Notes under the pieces: model-generated
Database searches by the model: none
What the model was told of the DNA's origin: nothing
The model's input: only the letters and a program-made list of their open reading frames with translations
Position numbers and translations under genes: made by a program
Assembly: GCA_009782435.1 (NCBI GenBank)
Contig: WRJA01000018.1
Coordinates: 1-34,159, forward strand
Direction: 5' to 3'
DNA from: Oscillospiraceae bacterium
GTDB lineage: Bacteria > Bacillota > Clostridia > Oscillospirales > Oscillospiraceae
DNA length: 34,159 nt
Part shown: positions 8,815 to 17,019 of the stretch, piece by piece
How the letters are laid out: each line of letters opens with the position of its first letter
How positions within the stretch are numbered: the first letter of the stretch is position 1

Positions 8815-9666
8815 ATGTACAAGATAATCGGCAAAAGAAGTCTGAACAAAGCCAAAACGACCACGGAGATGGTGATTGAAGCGCCTCTCGCGGCTAAAAA
8901 GTGCAAAGCCGGTCAATTTATTGTTTTGAGATTGGATGAATACGGCGAGCGGATTCCTCTCACGATAGCGGATTATGACAGAGAGAAGGGCACCGTGACC
9001 GTGATGTTCCAGCCGGCCGGCAAAACAACGAACAAACTCAACCGGATGGAACCGGGAGAGTATTTAAAAGACTTTTTCGGGCCTCTCGGAAAACCCACGA
9101 ATATGAAAGGCTTAAAAAGGGTCGCGGTCGTCGGCGGCGGAGTCGGCTGCGCTATCGCCTACCCGGTCGCGAAAGGAATGTTTGAAGCCGGCATTGAGGT
9201 GGATATGATAGCAGGCTTCAGGACAGAGGATATAGTGATACTGGAAGAAGAAATGCGCGCGGGCTGCACTAATCTTTATATAACGACGGATGACGGTTCA
9301 TACGGAGAGAAAGGCTTTACCACGGATAAACTCAAAGAGCTTATCGAATCGGGAAGGAATTATGACGAGATAGTCGCTATCGGCCCCACGATCATGATGA
9401 AGTTTGTTGCGGAGGCGACGAAACCTTACGGAATAAAGACTGTTGTTTCACTGAACCCGATAATGGTGGACGGCACGGGAATGTGCGGAGGATGCCGCGT
9501 GACGGTCGACGGAAAGATGAAATTTGCCTGTGTGGACGGTCCGGAATTCGACGGGCATCTGGTGGATTGGACAGAACTCTTGGCGCGGAACAGTTTTTAC
9601 AAACCTGAGGAAACTCTTGCCTACGAGCATTTTTGCAAGCTTACGGGAGGTGAGTCGAATGGCTGA
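8815..9666 (+). CDS. nfnA: NfnA: NADH-dependent ferredoxin:NADP oxidoreductase, small subunit
   Basis: This is the small subunit of the cytoplasmic electron-bifurcating transhydrogenase NfnAB, which balances NAD(H), NADP(H) and ferredoxin in anaerobes. The 283-residue protein has an FAD-binding barrel with GERIPLTIAD (44-53), then a nucleotide-binding fold with GGGVG at 107-111. The C-terminal [2Fe-2S] site has C224, C227 and C239. D219 is well placed for the aspartate ligand reported in NfnA structures. The fold is shared with PyrK, but adjacency to the large subunit decides the assignment. The start at 8815 (MYKIIGK) has GGTGG six bases upstream; an ATG two codons earlier is possible. The stop overlaps nfnB by eight bases, so the subunits are translationally coupled. 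Confidence 0.92.
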   Translation: MYKIIGKRSLNKAKTTTEMVIEAPLAAKKCKAGQFIVLRLDEYGERIPLTIADYDREKGTVTVMFQPAGKTTNKLNRMEPGEYLKDFFGPLGKPTNMKGLKRVAVVGGGVGCAIAYPVAKGMFEAGIEVDMIAGFRTEDIVILEEEMRAGCTNLYITTDDGSYGEKGFTTDKLKELIESGRNYDEIVAIGPTIMMKFVAEATKPYGIKTVVSLNPIMVDGTGMCGGCRVTVDGKMKFACVDGPEFDGHLVDWTELLARNSFYKPEETLAYEHFCKLTGGESNG

Positions 9667-11053
9667 CAATATTTCTGTCAAAGTACCCATGCCCGAGCAG
9701 CCGCCGCAAGTGCGAAACAAGAATTTTGAGGAAGTCGCTTTGGGGTATGATAAAACCTCGGCAGGAGCAGAAGCGAAACGCTGTTTGCAGTGTAAGGATC
9801 CGCTGTGTGTGAACGGCTGTCCGGTCAAGGTCAAAATACCGGAATTTATCAAGCTGACGGCTGAGGAGAAGTTTGAGGAGGCTTATCTTGCGGTGACCGC
9901 CGACAATTCTTTACCGGCGGTATGCGGCAGAGTCTGCCCGCAGGAGTCGCAGTGCGAGAAATTCTGTATTCGCGGCCGCCGCGGCGACCCGGTCGCCATC
10001 GGGCGATTGGAGCGTTTTGTTGCCGATCACCATATGGCAAACGAAAAAGCGGAAGACGATAAGGTCTTGCTGCCCCTGCAAAACGGACAAAAGGTCGCTG
10101 TCATAGGTTCCGGGCCGACCGGGCTGACCTGCGCCGGCGATTTGAACCGCATGGGTTTTGACGTTACGATATTTGAGTCTCTGCACAAGCCCGGAGGGGT
10201 TTTGGTTTACGGCATACCCGAATTCCGCCTGCCCAAGGAAATAGTTTCAAAAGAGATAAAAAAGCTTGAACAGCGCGGCGTTAAGATAGTCCTGAACGCG
10301 GCGGTGGGCCGCGCCGTGTCTGTGGATGAATTATTTGAAGAAGGGTTTAAAGCCGTTTATGTCGGAACGGGCGCCGGGACTCCGCTGTTTATGAAGATCC
10401 CCGGGGAGAGCCTCTTGGGAGTTTATTCCGCGAACGAATATCTGACCAGAGTAAACCTTATGAAAGCATATTTGCCCGAGTATGACACTCCGATAAAAGC
10501 CGCAAAACGCGTGGCTGTCGTCGGCGGAGGCAATGTTGCGATGGACGCCGCCAGATGCGCGCTGAGATTGGGCGCGGAAGAGGTACACGTCATATACAGA
10601 CGCGGTCCCGAAGAAATGCCCGCCAGAGCGGAGGAGGTACACCACGCCCGCGAGGAAGGTATCATTTTTAAGTTCCTGTGCAATCCCGTGGCGCTGTACG
10701 GCGACGAAAAAGATCACGTACAAAGCATTGAGTGCGTTGAGATGGAACTCAAGGAGCCCGATTCTTCCGGCAGACGCCGCCCCGCAGTCAAAGAAGGCAG
10801 TAATTTTAATATTGAGGCGGACGCCGTAATAATGGCCCTCGGAACAAGTCCGAACCCTATTATTGAAAACACGACGAAAGGGCTGACCGCAAACGACAAA
10901 GGCTGTATATGCGTCGATGAAAAAATGTGTACCGCCAGGCCGGGAGTATATGCCGGGGGCGATACCGTGACAGGCGCCGCCACGGTCATATTGGCTATGG
11001 GAGCCGGGAAAACGGCCGCGGAAAGCATTGCCGAGTATTTGAACAGCATATAG
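9659..11053 (+). CDS. nfnB: NfnB: NADH-dependent ferredoxin:NADP oxidoreductase, large subunit
   Basis: The large subunit of NfnAB belongs to the glutamate-synthase small-chain (GltD) family. At 464 residues it has two N-terminal [4Fe-4S] motifs: C42, C45, C50, C54 and C89, C93, C99, C103. The FAD loop GSGPTG is at 150-155. A second dinucleotide fold near residue 290 carries GGGNVAMDAAR, and the C-terminal FAD-closing GGDTVTGAATVILAMG is present. No gltB large chain is adjacent, whereas NfnA is, so the bifurcating enzyme is favoured over glutamate synthase. GGGAGGTGA six bases upstream fixes the start at 9659. A longer upstream reading frame overlaps nfnA and is not supported. Confidence 0.94.
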   Translation: MADNISVKVPMPEQPPQVRNKNFEEVALGYDKTSAGAEAKRCLQCKDPLCVNGCPVKVKIPEFIKLTAEEKFEEAYLAVTADNSLPAVCGRVCPQESQCEKFCIRGRRGDPVAIGRLERFVADHHMANEKAEDDKVLLPLQNGQKVAVIGSGPTGLTCAGDLNRMGFDVTIFESLHKPGGVLVYGIPEFRLPKEIVSKEIKKLEQRGVKIVLNAAVGRAVSVDELFEEGFKAVYVGTGAGTPLFMKIPGESLLGVYSANEYLTRVNLMKAYLPEYDTPIKAAKRVAVVGGGNVAMDAARCALRLGAEEVHVIYRRGPEEMPARAEEVHHAREEGIIFKFLCNPVALYGDEKDHVQSIECVEMELKEPDSSGRRRPAVKEGSNFNIEADAVIMALGTSPNPIIENTTKGLTANDKGCICVDEKMCTARPGVYAGGDTVTGAATVILAMGAGKTAAESIAEYLNSI

Positions 11054-11122
11054 AACACAGCGGTTAATACGCGGTCGGGCGCCTTTTCCCTCTCAGGTCC
11101 CCGCGCCGCCGCTCAACAGTAT

Positions 11123-11168
11123 CAAAAACCGGAACGGCCGCGGCTATGGCAGCCGCGGCCGTTCCGGT
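11123..11168. terminator. Bidirectional terminator with 18-bp perfect stem
   Basis: Arms 11128-11145 and 11151-11168 are perfect reverse complements around a 5-base loop. The A5 run at 11124-11128 gives a U tract for minus-strand transcripts of the alcohol dehydrogenase gene. A T5 run near 11181 lies further off on the plus side. It sits between the convergent nfnB and adh genes. Confidence 0.8.
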
Positions 11169-11201
11169 ATATTCGGGGTCTTTTTGCCTCTGCTCTGACC
11201 G

Positions 11202-12263
11202 TCAATCGGTATATACGATTGGTTTAATCAGATCCGGAGTCTTTTCGGCCATCAGATTAAAAGCGTCCTCTATTTTATCAAAGCCGTAAAACTTGTGTGT
11301 AATGAGTTTGGCGGTATCGACACGACCGTATTTGATAAGCTCCATGAGTTTTTTAAGGCGCAACGCTCCGCCGGGGCAAAGCCCGCATCTGATGTCCTTT
11401 CCGGAGAGGCCGAAACCCCAGGCGGCTGCCGGCATGGAAAGCGTTTCGGAGATGTTAAAGAAAGCTACGCTTGATATGATACCGCCGGCTTTTGTCATTT
11501 CCGCGGCTGTGCGAAGGGTGTCCATGTCTCCGCCCGCGAGAATGACCCTGTCGGCGCCGCTTCCGGTCATCTCAAGCACTTGTCGGGCAAGGTCGCCTTC
11601 TTTATAGCTGAGGATATCATTCGCGCCGTATTCCTTTGCGAGTTTGATGCAGACCGGCCTTGTTCCGACGCCGATTATTCTGCCGGCGCGGCTGACGGCG
11701 GCCCCGGCCACAGCCATAAGCCCCACAGGTCCGATGCCGATGACAACGACTGTATCGCCGGATGAGATTTCCGCCATCTCCGCAGCGTAAAATCCGGTCG
11801 TCATCATATCGACCGCCATTAGAGCAGCCTCCGGGGAAACTCCGTCCGGAAGAAGGGCGAGATTGGCGTCGGCATGGTTCACGTGAAAAAACTCACCCAT
11901 AACGCCATCCTTACGGCGTAAAAACTTAAAACTCTCCGTCATGCCGCTGTCGTGCGCGGCGCACCGGGCATCCTGTACACCGAGTTCCGTCCAGTCCGGC
12001 GTAACACTCGGAACAACAACGAAATCACCGACTTTTATTTTTTTGACCATATTACCGATCTCGACTACCTCGCCGACGGCTTCATGTCCTAAGATCAGGT
12101 TTTTTGCGTTCGGGTCTTCGCCGCCGTTCATCATGGTATGGATGTCAGATGTGCAGGGCGAAATTATTTTCGGCCTAATGACAGCGTCCTGCGGGCCGGG
12201 AACGGGCCTGTCTTTTTCCAGCCATCCCGGGCTGCCGACGGAAAGCATACCGAAACCTTTCAT
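11202..12263 (-). CDS. adh: NADP-dependent zinc alcohol dehydrogenase (isopropanol type)
   Basis: This is a medium-chain zinc dehydrogenase closely resembling the Thermoanaerobacter brockii and Clostridium beijerinckii secondary alcohol dehydrogenases, which interconvert ketones such as acetone and secondary alcohols. Catalytic zinc ligands C37, H60, E61 and D152 are present. The Rossmann motif GIGPVG is at 176-181. G200-T201-R202 with Y220 fits the NADP-phosphate pocket of these enzymes. The structural-zinc four-cysteine loop is absent, as expected for this group. At 353 residues it is normal length. GGAGGG seven bases before the ATG fixes the start. The gene begins 16 bases after the end of a decayed TRAP permease gene, so it was probably the last gene of a transport operon. 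Its present promoter is unclear; readthrough from secG is possible. Confidence 0.93.
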   Translation of the reverse strand: MKGFGMLSVGSPGWLEKDRPVPGPQDAVIRPKIISPCTSDIHTMMNGGEDPNAKNLILGHEAVGEVVEIGNMVKKIKVGDFVVVPSVTPDWTELGVQDARCAAHDSGMTESFKFLRRKDGVMGEFFHVNHADANLALLPDGVSPEAALMAVDMMTTGFYAAEMAEISSGDTVVVIGIGPVGLMAVAGAAVSRAGRIIGVGTRPVCIKLAKEYGANDILSYKEGDLARQVLEMTGSGADRVILAGGDMDTLRTAAEMTKAGGIISSVAFFNISETLSMPAAAWGFGLSGKDIRCGLCPGGALRLKKLMELIKYGRVDTAKLITHKFYGFDKIEDAFNLMAEKTPDLIKPIVYTD

Positions 12264-12279
12264 AAAATCCCTCCGAAAG

Positions 12280-12976
12280 TCAGCCGACCGTAGTTTTCAT
12301 AAGGCTCGGAATAAAAAGGCTCAATTCCGGCACTAAGGTCAGCAAAAGAATATGGGCCAAGTCGGCGGCCAAGAACGGAAATATCCCCCTGAACGCCGCC
12401 GAGGTAGCCCGGAAGTTTGGACAGTGCCATAAACCGCAGGAATACATAAGCGCCGACAAGCAGAAATTAAACCATTGCCGAGTTTTTAAGAGCCTCCGCA
12501 GAGGATACGCCGATCTTTCCCTGTATTCGCCTGTTTAAGATGGTAATAATAAGTGAAACACCGGCTCCGATCGCTCCGGCCTCAGTGGGAGTGAACCAAC
12601 CTTGATATATGCCGGTCATGATAATCAGGAAAAGCAGTATGACCGGCCAAACGCTTTTTGTGGATTTTATTTTCTCACTCATGGGGATTCTTTCCCCTTT
12701 GGGAATTAGGGTCGGCTTAACCTTGCCGATAATAATAATCGTTATAATATAAAACAGCACCTGCGTTACGCCGGGGATAATACCGGCCATAAACAGAGTG
12801 CCTATGGACTTCCGGGTTATCAGCCCGTATATGATGAAGCAGATGCCGGGCGGTATAAGCACGCCGACGGTGCCGCCTGCGGCAATGGCTCTTAAAGCTA
12901 TGGAGTCGGCGTATTTTCTCTGTTTCATTGCGGGGCAAGAGACTTTCCCCATTGTGACTGCGGTTGTGACACTACC
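12280..12976 (-). pseudogene. Decayed TRAP transporter large permease (DctM-like)
   Basis: DctM proteins form the main membrane subunit of sodium-coupled TRAP transporters for organic acids. The remnant starts in mid-protein with SVTTAVTMGKVSCPAMKQ near 12976; roughly the first 120 residues of a normal protein are missing. It runs through AAGGTVGVLIPPG and FTPTEAGAIGAG to an in-frame TAA at 12467-12469. Homology continues after the stop (FLLVGAYVFLRFMALSKLPG) to about 12394. It then jumps to another frame at 12390, where the family C-terminus RGIFPFLAADL... ends at a TGA at 12280-12282. The piece of permease between these parts is deleted. The gene therefore has a 5' truncation, a nonsense codon, an internal deletion and a frameshift. 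No DctP or DctQ remains. Confidence 0.85.
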
Positions 12977-13080
12977 CGGCTCCGCCCGAAGAGCGGGAGG
13001 CTTAGGAAACATAAAAAATATTAATTCTTCTGAACAGACCGGCAACTGCGTTTATCGCGGCGCGAGTCTTTTTGTGAGAA

Positions 13081-13308
13081 TTATATAAGGTTTAATACGA
13101 GAGTAAGGACGACAAACGTAAGTGCGACCCATTTTGTCATCTTGGCGAGTTTTTTGTCCAACGTTTTCGCTTTGCCTTTGGACATGAAAGTATCGGCTCC
13201 GCCGGCAATGGCTCCCGACAGTCCCGCGCTTTTGCCGGACTGAAGCAATATTACCATTATCAGGAACAATCCGGCAAGGAGTTGTATTATAGTGAGAGCG
13301 ATAGTCAT
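13081..13308 (-). CDS. secG: Preprotein translocase subunit SecG
   Basis: SecG is a small membrane subunit that aids protein export through SecYEG. The 75-residue product has two membrane helices (about 2-22 and 53-74). The linking loop contains the family stretch LLQSGKSAGLSGAIAGGAD. I prefer the ATG at 13308, spaced nine bases from GGAAGGA, over a TTG three codons upstream that overlaps that site. The usual Firmicute neighbours rnr and smpB are absent; downstream lies the TRAP pseudogene. There is no obvious terminator after the stop, so transcripts may run on. Confidence 0.9.
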   Translation of the reverse strand: MTIALTIIQLLAGLFLIMVILLQSGKSAGLSGAIAGGADTFMSKGKAKTLDKKLAKMTKWVALTFVVLTLVLNLI

Positions 13309-13371
13309 AATATTCAATCCTTCCGTAATAAATGCATTATCCCGCGCGCCCTGCGCAGAGAGAGGGACAAC

Positions 13372-13400
13372 ATAATATCACACAACACCGGCCGATGCAA
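13372..13400 (-). promoter_or_regulatory. Promoter of secG
   Basis: On the minus strand TTGCAT (13395-13400) and TATTAT (13372-13377) are separated by exactly 17 bases, with TG close to the -10. Transcription would start near 13365, giving a leader of about 55 bases before secG. No other gene candidate lies in the divergent gap 13309-13537. Confidence 0.6.
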
Positions 13401-13537
13401 GCATTATTTTTCCTGCAAGGACAGAAGATTTTTGAATATATGAAGTCTGCGACATTTATGATACAATTTATTTGTATATTATACTCCGTTGAAGTTTGCT
13501 GATATCGCAATATGAATGGCAGAGGTGGAGTAGACCG

Positions 13538-15814
13538 GTGAAAAAAATAAGATTCATTGCGGCCGTCGCGGCGTTTTGTCTTTTGCTCACGTCCTCCGGG
13601 TTGGCGGCCGTGCTCGGCAGTCTTTCCGACGGATATATAACGACCGCCCCGGGCGGGATCAGGCTCGCCAAAGGCGTCTATTGGACAGGGAACAACTACA
13701 GAACGGAAAACTACATAGAATACAGTCCGTCGAATGAAGTGTTTCCCGTCGTCGCGTATGGATCGAAAGTGACGAATTACGGGAATTTCTCATCAATGGC
13801 GGCTTTGGAGGAGAGCCGGGGGCGGCGTGTTATCGCGGGAATCAACGGAGATTATTTCAATACATGGGATTACCAGCCGCTCGGTATCGTTATAACTGAG
13901 GGGATATTGCGCTCGTCCGACGGCGGAAATTGGGCTGTGGGCTTTCATGCCGACGGCACGGCGCTGATGGGAAAACCGTCGATGAAAATGACGGTGACCA
14001 TCGGACCTGATGTCTATACATTGGCCTGTGTCAATAAAGCGATGAACAGCGCGGAGTATTCGTTTTTTACAAGCGACTACGCGCCGGACACAAAATACAG
14101 AAGCGCGGCAAGATACGCCGTTTTAAACCTTCTGTCTGATGAGGAATTCACCGTGAGCTGTGAGCTTGACTTCGAGGTCGAGGAGATAATTGAGACAGAC
14201 AAAGCTTTCGATATACCGGACGAAAAATATGTACTTGCGCTTGCGGATACCGCAGACGAGTGGCGAAAGGAAGGTATGGACGGATTGGAAACGGGCTCGG
14301 TCGTGACGGTTAAGATCGAAAGCGCGCCGGGTTGGAGTGAGGTCTCGTATGCGGTGGGTTCTCTTTATAAGCTTTTGACGCGAGGCAGAGAAGAACCCTA
14401 TCCGGATAACGATCAGGCTCCCCGTACCGCAGTCGGGCTGAAAGCGGACGGAACGGTCCTGTTTTATACGATAGACGGGCGGCAGTCGGGATACAGCGTG
14501 GGCGCATCCATGTCTGTGCTGGCAAAGCGGCTCTCGGAACTCGGCTGCGTTGAGGCCTGTATCATGGACGGCGGAGGGTCCACGGGCATAAACGCAATGT
14601 ATATCGGAGATAAGACTTACAGCCAGATCAACAGGCCCTCCGACGGCCGACCGCGCGCTGTGACAAATTATATCATGCTCGTTTCAACGGCGCCGCAGAC
14701 TGGCAGAGCTTCTCAGCTCGCTCTTTATCCGCTCAGTTCTCACGTTTTGCCCGGCGCCCGGATCAAGTTTGATGTTAAGGCGGCTGACGCCGGAGGTTAC
14801 GCCGCATCAGTTCCCTCCGCTGTCAGCTTCGGCGTTGAAGGAGCGATAGGAAGCATAGACGCTGACGGAGTGTATACGGCTTCGGGGACAGGAAGAGGCA
14901 AAATAACGGCGGACGGGCCCGGACAAAGCGGAGCGCGTGTCGACGTTAATGTTGTGGAAACGCCCGATCTCATAACGATAAGAGACGGGGCGACGAACAG
15001 GATACTGTCGAAAATTGAAATAATGCCCGGCGAAACGGCGGAGCTCAAAGCAAACGCCGCCGCGAACTATACAGAGCTTGTTTCCGACAACAGCTGTTAC
15101 GAATGGTCGGTCACCGGAGATATAGGTTCGATCGACGAGGAAGGCAGATTTACGGCCGCCGCCGTGTTCGCGGAAGGGAGCATTGAAGTGACGGCGGGCA
15201 AAAAGACGGTGACGATACCCGTTAAAGTTGCCTATCCCGCCGGAATATTTGAAGACGTAACGGAGACAGACGAGTTCTTCGAAGCTGTCAAATATGTGAC
15301 CGAAGCAGGGCTTTTCAACGGGATGTCGCAAAGCGAATTCATGCCGTATTCCGACATGACCCGCGCAATGTTCGCAACGGTACTTTGGAGAGCGGAAGGT
15401 CAGCCTGAAATCGAGTACAAAGACGTATTTTCCGACGTTCCGGAAGGAAAATGGTACACGCCCGCCGTGATTTGGGCCGATTCTGAGGGAATAGTCCGAG
15501 GCTACGGCGACGGGTTGTTCGGAGTGTCGGATCCGATAACAACGGAGCAGGCCGCCGTGATACTCTACAGGTATGCGCAGAGTAAAAATGCGGACGCTTT
15601 TCCGGACGACTCCGACCCGGAATATTTCGATGATTTCCCTGAGGCCTCGGAATACGCGCTTCCCGCACTGAACTGGGCTTACTCGACCGGTATAATGCGA
15701 AAGGGAGACGAGAGTGCTCCCGGCCCGAGAGAAGCGACGCACAGGCATATTGTCGCGTCGGCGTTTATGAATTACAGCGCTTACAGCATTGACGTTTTAA
15801 AAGAGATGGCATAA
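13538..15814 (+). CDS. Secreted phosphodiester glycosidase-domain protein with C-terminal SLH repeats
   Basis: This exported protein is predicted to be held on the S-layer or cell wall. It has an N-terminal signal peptide (about 1-24) and a phosphodiester glycosidase (NAGPA/DUF2233) domain at about 90-385. That domain carries GINGDYF (101-107), RTAVGLKADG (296-305), DGGGSTG (344-350) and a terminal RAVTNYIML (373-381). Two Ig/Big-like stretches with DADGVYTA and DEEGRFTA signatures follow (395-470 and 485-565). Three SLH repeats cover 570-745. NAGPA-domain proteins remove N-acetylglucosamine from phosphodiesters; bacterial forms have been linked to wall glycopolymers, but the substrate here is unknown. 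I use the GTG at 13538, where signal-peptide residues begin and GGTGGAG lies upstream. It is monocistronic, followed by a new promoter. Confidence 0.9.
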   Translation: MKKIRFIAAVAAFCLLLTSSGLAAVLGSLSDGYITTAPGGIRLAKGVYWTGNNYRTENYIEYSPSNEVFPVVAYGSKVTNYGNFSSMAALEESRGRRVIAGINGDYFNTWDYQPLGIVITEGILRSSDGGNWAVGFHADGTALMGKPSMKMTVTIGPDVYTLACVNKAMNSAEYSFFTSDYAPDTKYRSAARYAVLNLLSDEEFTVSCELDFEVEEIIETDKAFDIPDEKYVLALADTADEWRKEGMDGLETGSVVTVKIESAPGWSEVSYAVGSLYKLLTRGREEPYPDNDQAPRTAVGLKADGTVLFYTIDGRQSGYSVGASMSVLAKRLSELGCVEACIMDGGGSTGINAMYIGDKTYSQINRPSDGRPRAVTNYIMLVSTAPQTGRASQLALYPLSSHVLPGARIKFDVKAADAGGYAASVPSAVSFGVEGAIGSIDADGVYTASGTGRGKITADGPGQSGARVDVNVVETPDLITIRDGATNRILSKIEIMPGETAELKANAAANYTELVSDNSCYEWSVTGDIGSIDEEGRFTAAAVFAEGSIEVTAGKKTVTIPVKVAYPAGIFEDVTETDEFFEAVKYVTEAGLFNGMSQSEFMPYSDMTRAMFATVLWRAEGQPEIEYKDVFSDVPEGKWYTPAVIWADSEGIVRGYGDGLFGVSDPITTEQAAVILYRYAQSKNADAFPDDSDPEYFDDFPEASEYALPALNWAYSTGIMRKGDESAPGPREATHRHIVASAFMNYSAYSIDVLKEMA

Positions 15815-15846
15815 GCAAAATAAAAAATCCAGCGTGACGATTTGTT

Positions 15847-15875
15847 TTGACCGGGCAGAAAAAACAGTATATGAT
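15847..15875 (+). promoter_or_regulatory. Promoter of the nucleotidyltransferase gene, overlapping a palindrome
   Basis: TTGACC (15847-15852) and TATGAT (15870-15875) are separated by 17 bases. The -10 box lies within the left arm of a long palindrome (15863-15914), so the inverted repeat straddles the likely start point near 15882. The gene begins at 15942. Confidence 0.6.
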
Positions 15876-15914
15876 ATGTGCGCGGGTTCCGGCGCGTATA
15901 TATCATATACTGTT
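15863..15914. repeat. 52-bp palindrome over a promoter (operator candidate)
   Basis: Arms 15863-15877 and 15900-15914 are perfect 15-bp reverse complements. The 22-base centre can add six more pairs with two G-U wobbles. Because transcription should begin inside it, the left arm would not be in the transcript. It therefore looks like a DNA-binding site for a dimeric regulator more than an RNA terminator. The upstream SLH-protein gene ends at 15814, so a terminator role for that gene cannot be excluded, but no T tract follows. Confidence 0.6.
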
Positions 15915-15941
15915 AAGTATCAAGAAAGGCGGGGGTTACCT

Positions 15942-16865
15942 ATGAATGCGACTCTTGTTATTATGGCGGCAGGACTCGGGTCGCGTTACGGCGGGGAAAA
16001 ACAGACCGACGGAGTCGGCCCGTCCGGAGAACTGTTGATGGAATACTCCGTTTACGACGCTGTTAGGGCGGGATTCGATAAGGTCGTTTTTATCGTTAAA
16101 CCGGGTATGGACGTTAAACTCAATAAACTCTGCGGAGAAAGATTTGAAAACCGAAAACTGCCCGACGGAAGACCGCTTGTTACCGAATATGTTTTTCAGG
16201 ATTTTTCGGATGTGCCGGATTTTTACAAAACGCCGCCGGAGAGGACTAAACCTTTCGGAACGGTACACGCGACATACTGCGCGCGAAATGCGGTCAAGAC
16301 GCCTTTCGCGGTGATAAACGCCGATGATTATTACGGAGTCAAAGCTTTTAAAACCATGTACGACTCCCTTGCGGGGCTTAAGGCGCAAGGCGAGGCCTCC
16401 ATGATTGCGTATAAACTGAAAAATACCGTAAGCCCCAACGGCACTGTTACAAGAGGAGTGTGTGCAACGGATTCCGGCAAGCTGACAAAAGTAACGGAAA
16501 CATACAAGATAAAGCTTTTTCCGAACGGAGGCATAAAAGACACTGCAAGCGCCCCGGAAGGTATCGATTTGGACCCGGAGAGTTTGGTATCCATGAATTT
16601 TTGGGGGTTCACGCCTTGGATATTCGGTAAGGCGGAAGAGTATTTTTTCGATTATCTGAAAGGTCCGGCACTCACAGACATAAACTGCGAATGTTTGCTG
16701 CCTATGCTGGCGGACAGTTTGATCAGCCGGGGACTGTTAAGCGTTTCCGTGCTGTCCACAGAATCCTCTTGGTTCGGCATGACATATAAAGAGGACCGGA
16801 AATCTACGGAAAAAACTTTAAAAAAACTGCATAAAGACGGAATATATCCCGCCGTGTTGGTTTGA
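15942..16865 (+). CDS. NDP-sugar pyrophosphorylase-like nucleotidyltransferase
   Basis: This cytoplasmic enzyme of the NTP_transferase family probably transfers a nucleotide to a sugar phosphate, as in GlmU, GalU or RfbA. The 307-residue protein opens with the signature MAAGLGSRYGGEKQ (8-21), whose glycines bind the nucleotide and whose lysine is catalytic. It has the metal-binding segment INADDYYG (125-132) and a W-G-F stretch (NFWGFTPWIF) typical of this subgroup. The sugar and base cannot be told from sequence. The start at 15942 follows a GGCGGGGG site and matches the family N-terminus; an in-frame extension upstream crosses the promoter and is rejected. Flanking genes encode exported envelope proteins, which fits a role in surface glycan synthesis, though this is inference. 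Confidence 0.87.
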   Translation: MNATLVIMAAGLGSRYGGEKQTDGVGPSGELLMEYSVYDAVRAGFDKVVFIVKPGMDVKLNKLCGERFENRKLPDGRPLVTEYVFQDFSDVPDFYKTPPERTKPFGTVHATYCARNAVKTPFAVINADDYYGVKAFKTMYDSLAGLKAQGEASMIAYKLKNTVSPNGTVTRGVCATDSGKLTKVTETYKIKLFPNGGIKDTASAPEGIDLDPESLVSMNFWGFTPWIFGKAEEYFFDYLKGPALTDINCECLLPMLADSLISRGLLSVSVLSTESSWFGMTYKEDRKSTEKTLKKLHKDGIYPAVLV

Positions 16866-16882
16866 CCGGCTATGAAAACCGG

Positions 16883-16931
16883 ATGCTCCCTTCTTAAGCC
16901 GGGTAAATAAACCGGCTTAAGAAGGGAGCAT
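16883..16931. terminator. 20-bp perfect hairpin between convergent genes
   Basis: Arms 16883-16902 and 16912-16931 are exact reverse complements around a 9-base loop. A second small stem (ATGAT/ATCAT) with a T6 run follows on the plus side by 16950. On the minus side a TTTT lies close by. It most likely ends transcripts of both the nucleotidyltransferase gene and the convergent small gene. Confidence 0.7.
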
Positions 16932-17019
16932 TATGATGCTGCGATCATTTTTTACACAGGACAAAGACTTTCTGAACTCACTCTCAGGTTCTGCAGCTTC
17001 GCTTTTCGGTTTTGCCGGG

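Noticed and set aside
9524-9658. N-terminal extension of nfnB by 45 residues
   Set aside because: It lies within nfnA in another frame. The family N-terminus and a strong ribosome site support the start at 9659.
9659-11053. Glutamate synthase small subunit
   Set aside because: The family is the same, but there is no gltB, and the overlapping nfnA gene points to NfnB.
11128-11168. 18-bp perfect inverted repeat as the end of a mobile element
   Set aside because: There is no transposase and no second copy nearby. Its place between convergent genes, with an adjacent A/T run, fits a terminator.
14807-15748. Long open frame (313 codons) on the minus strand inside the SLH glycosidase gene
   Set aside because: It is antisense to a protein with clear domains and a signal peptide. 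It has no family match and an arginine-, histidine- and serine-rich composition typical of an antisense frame.
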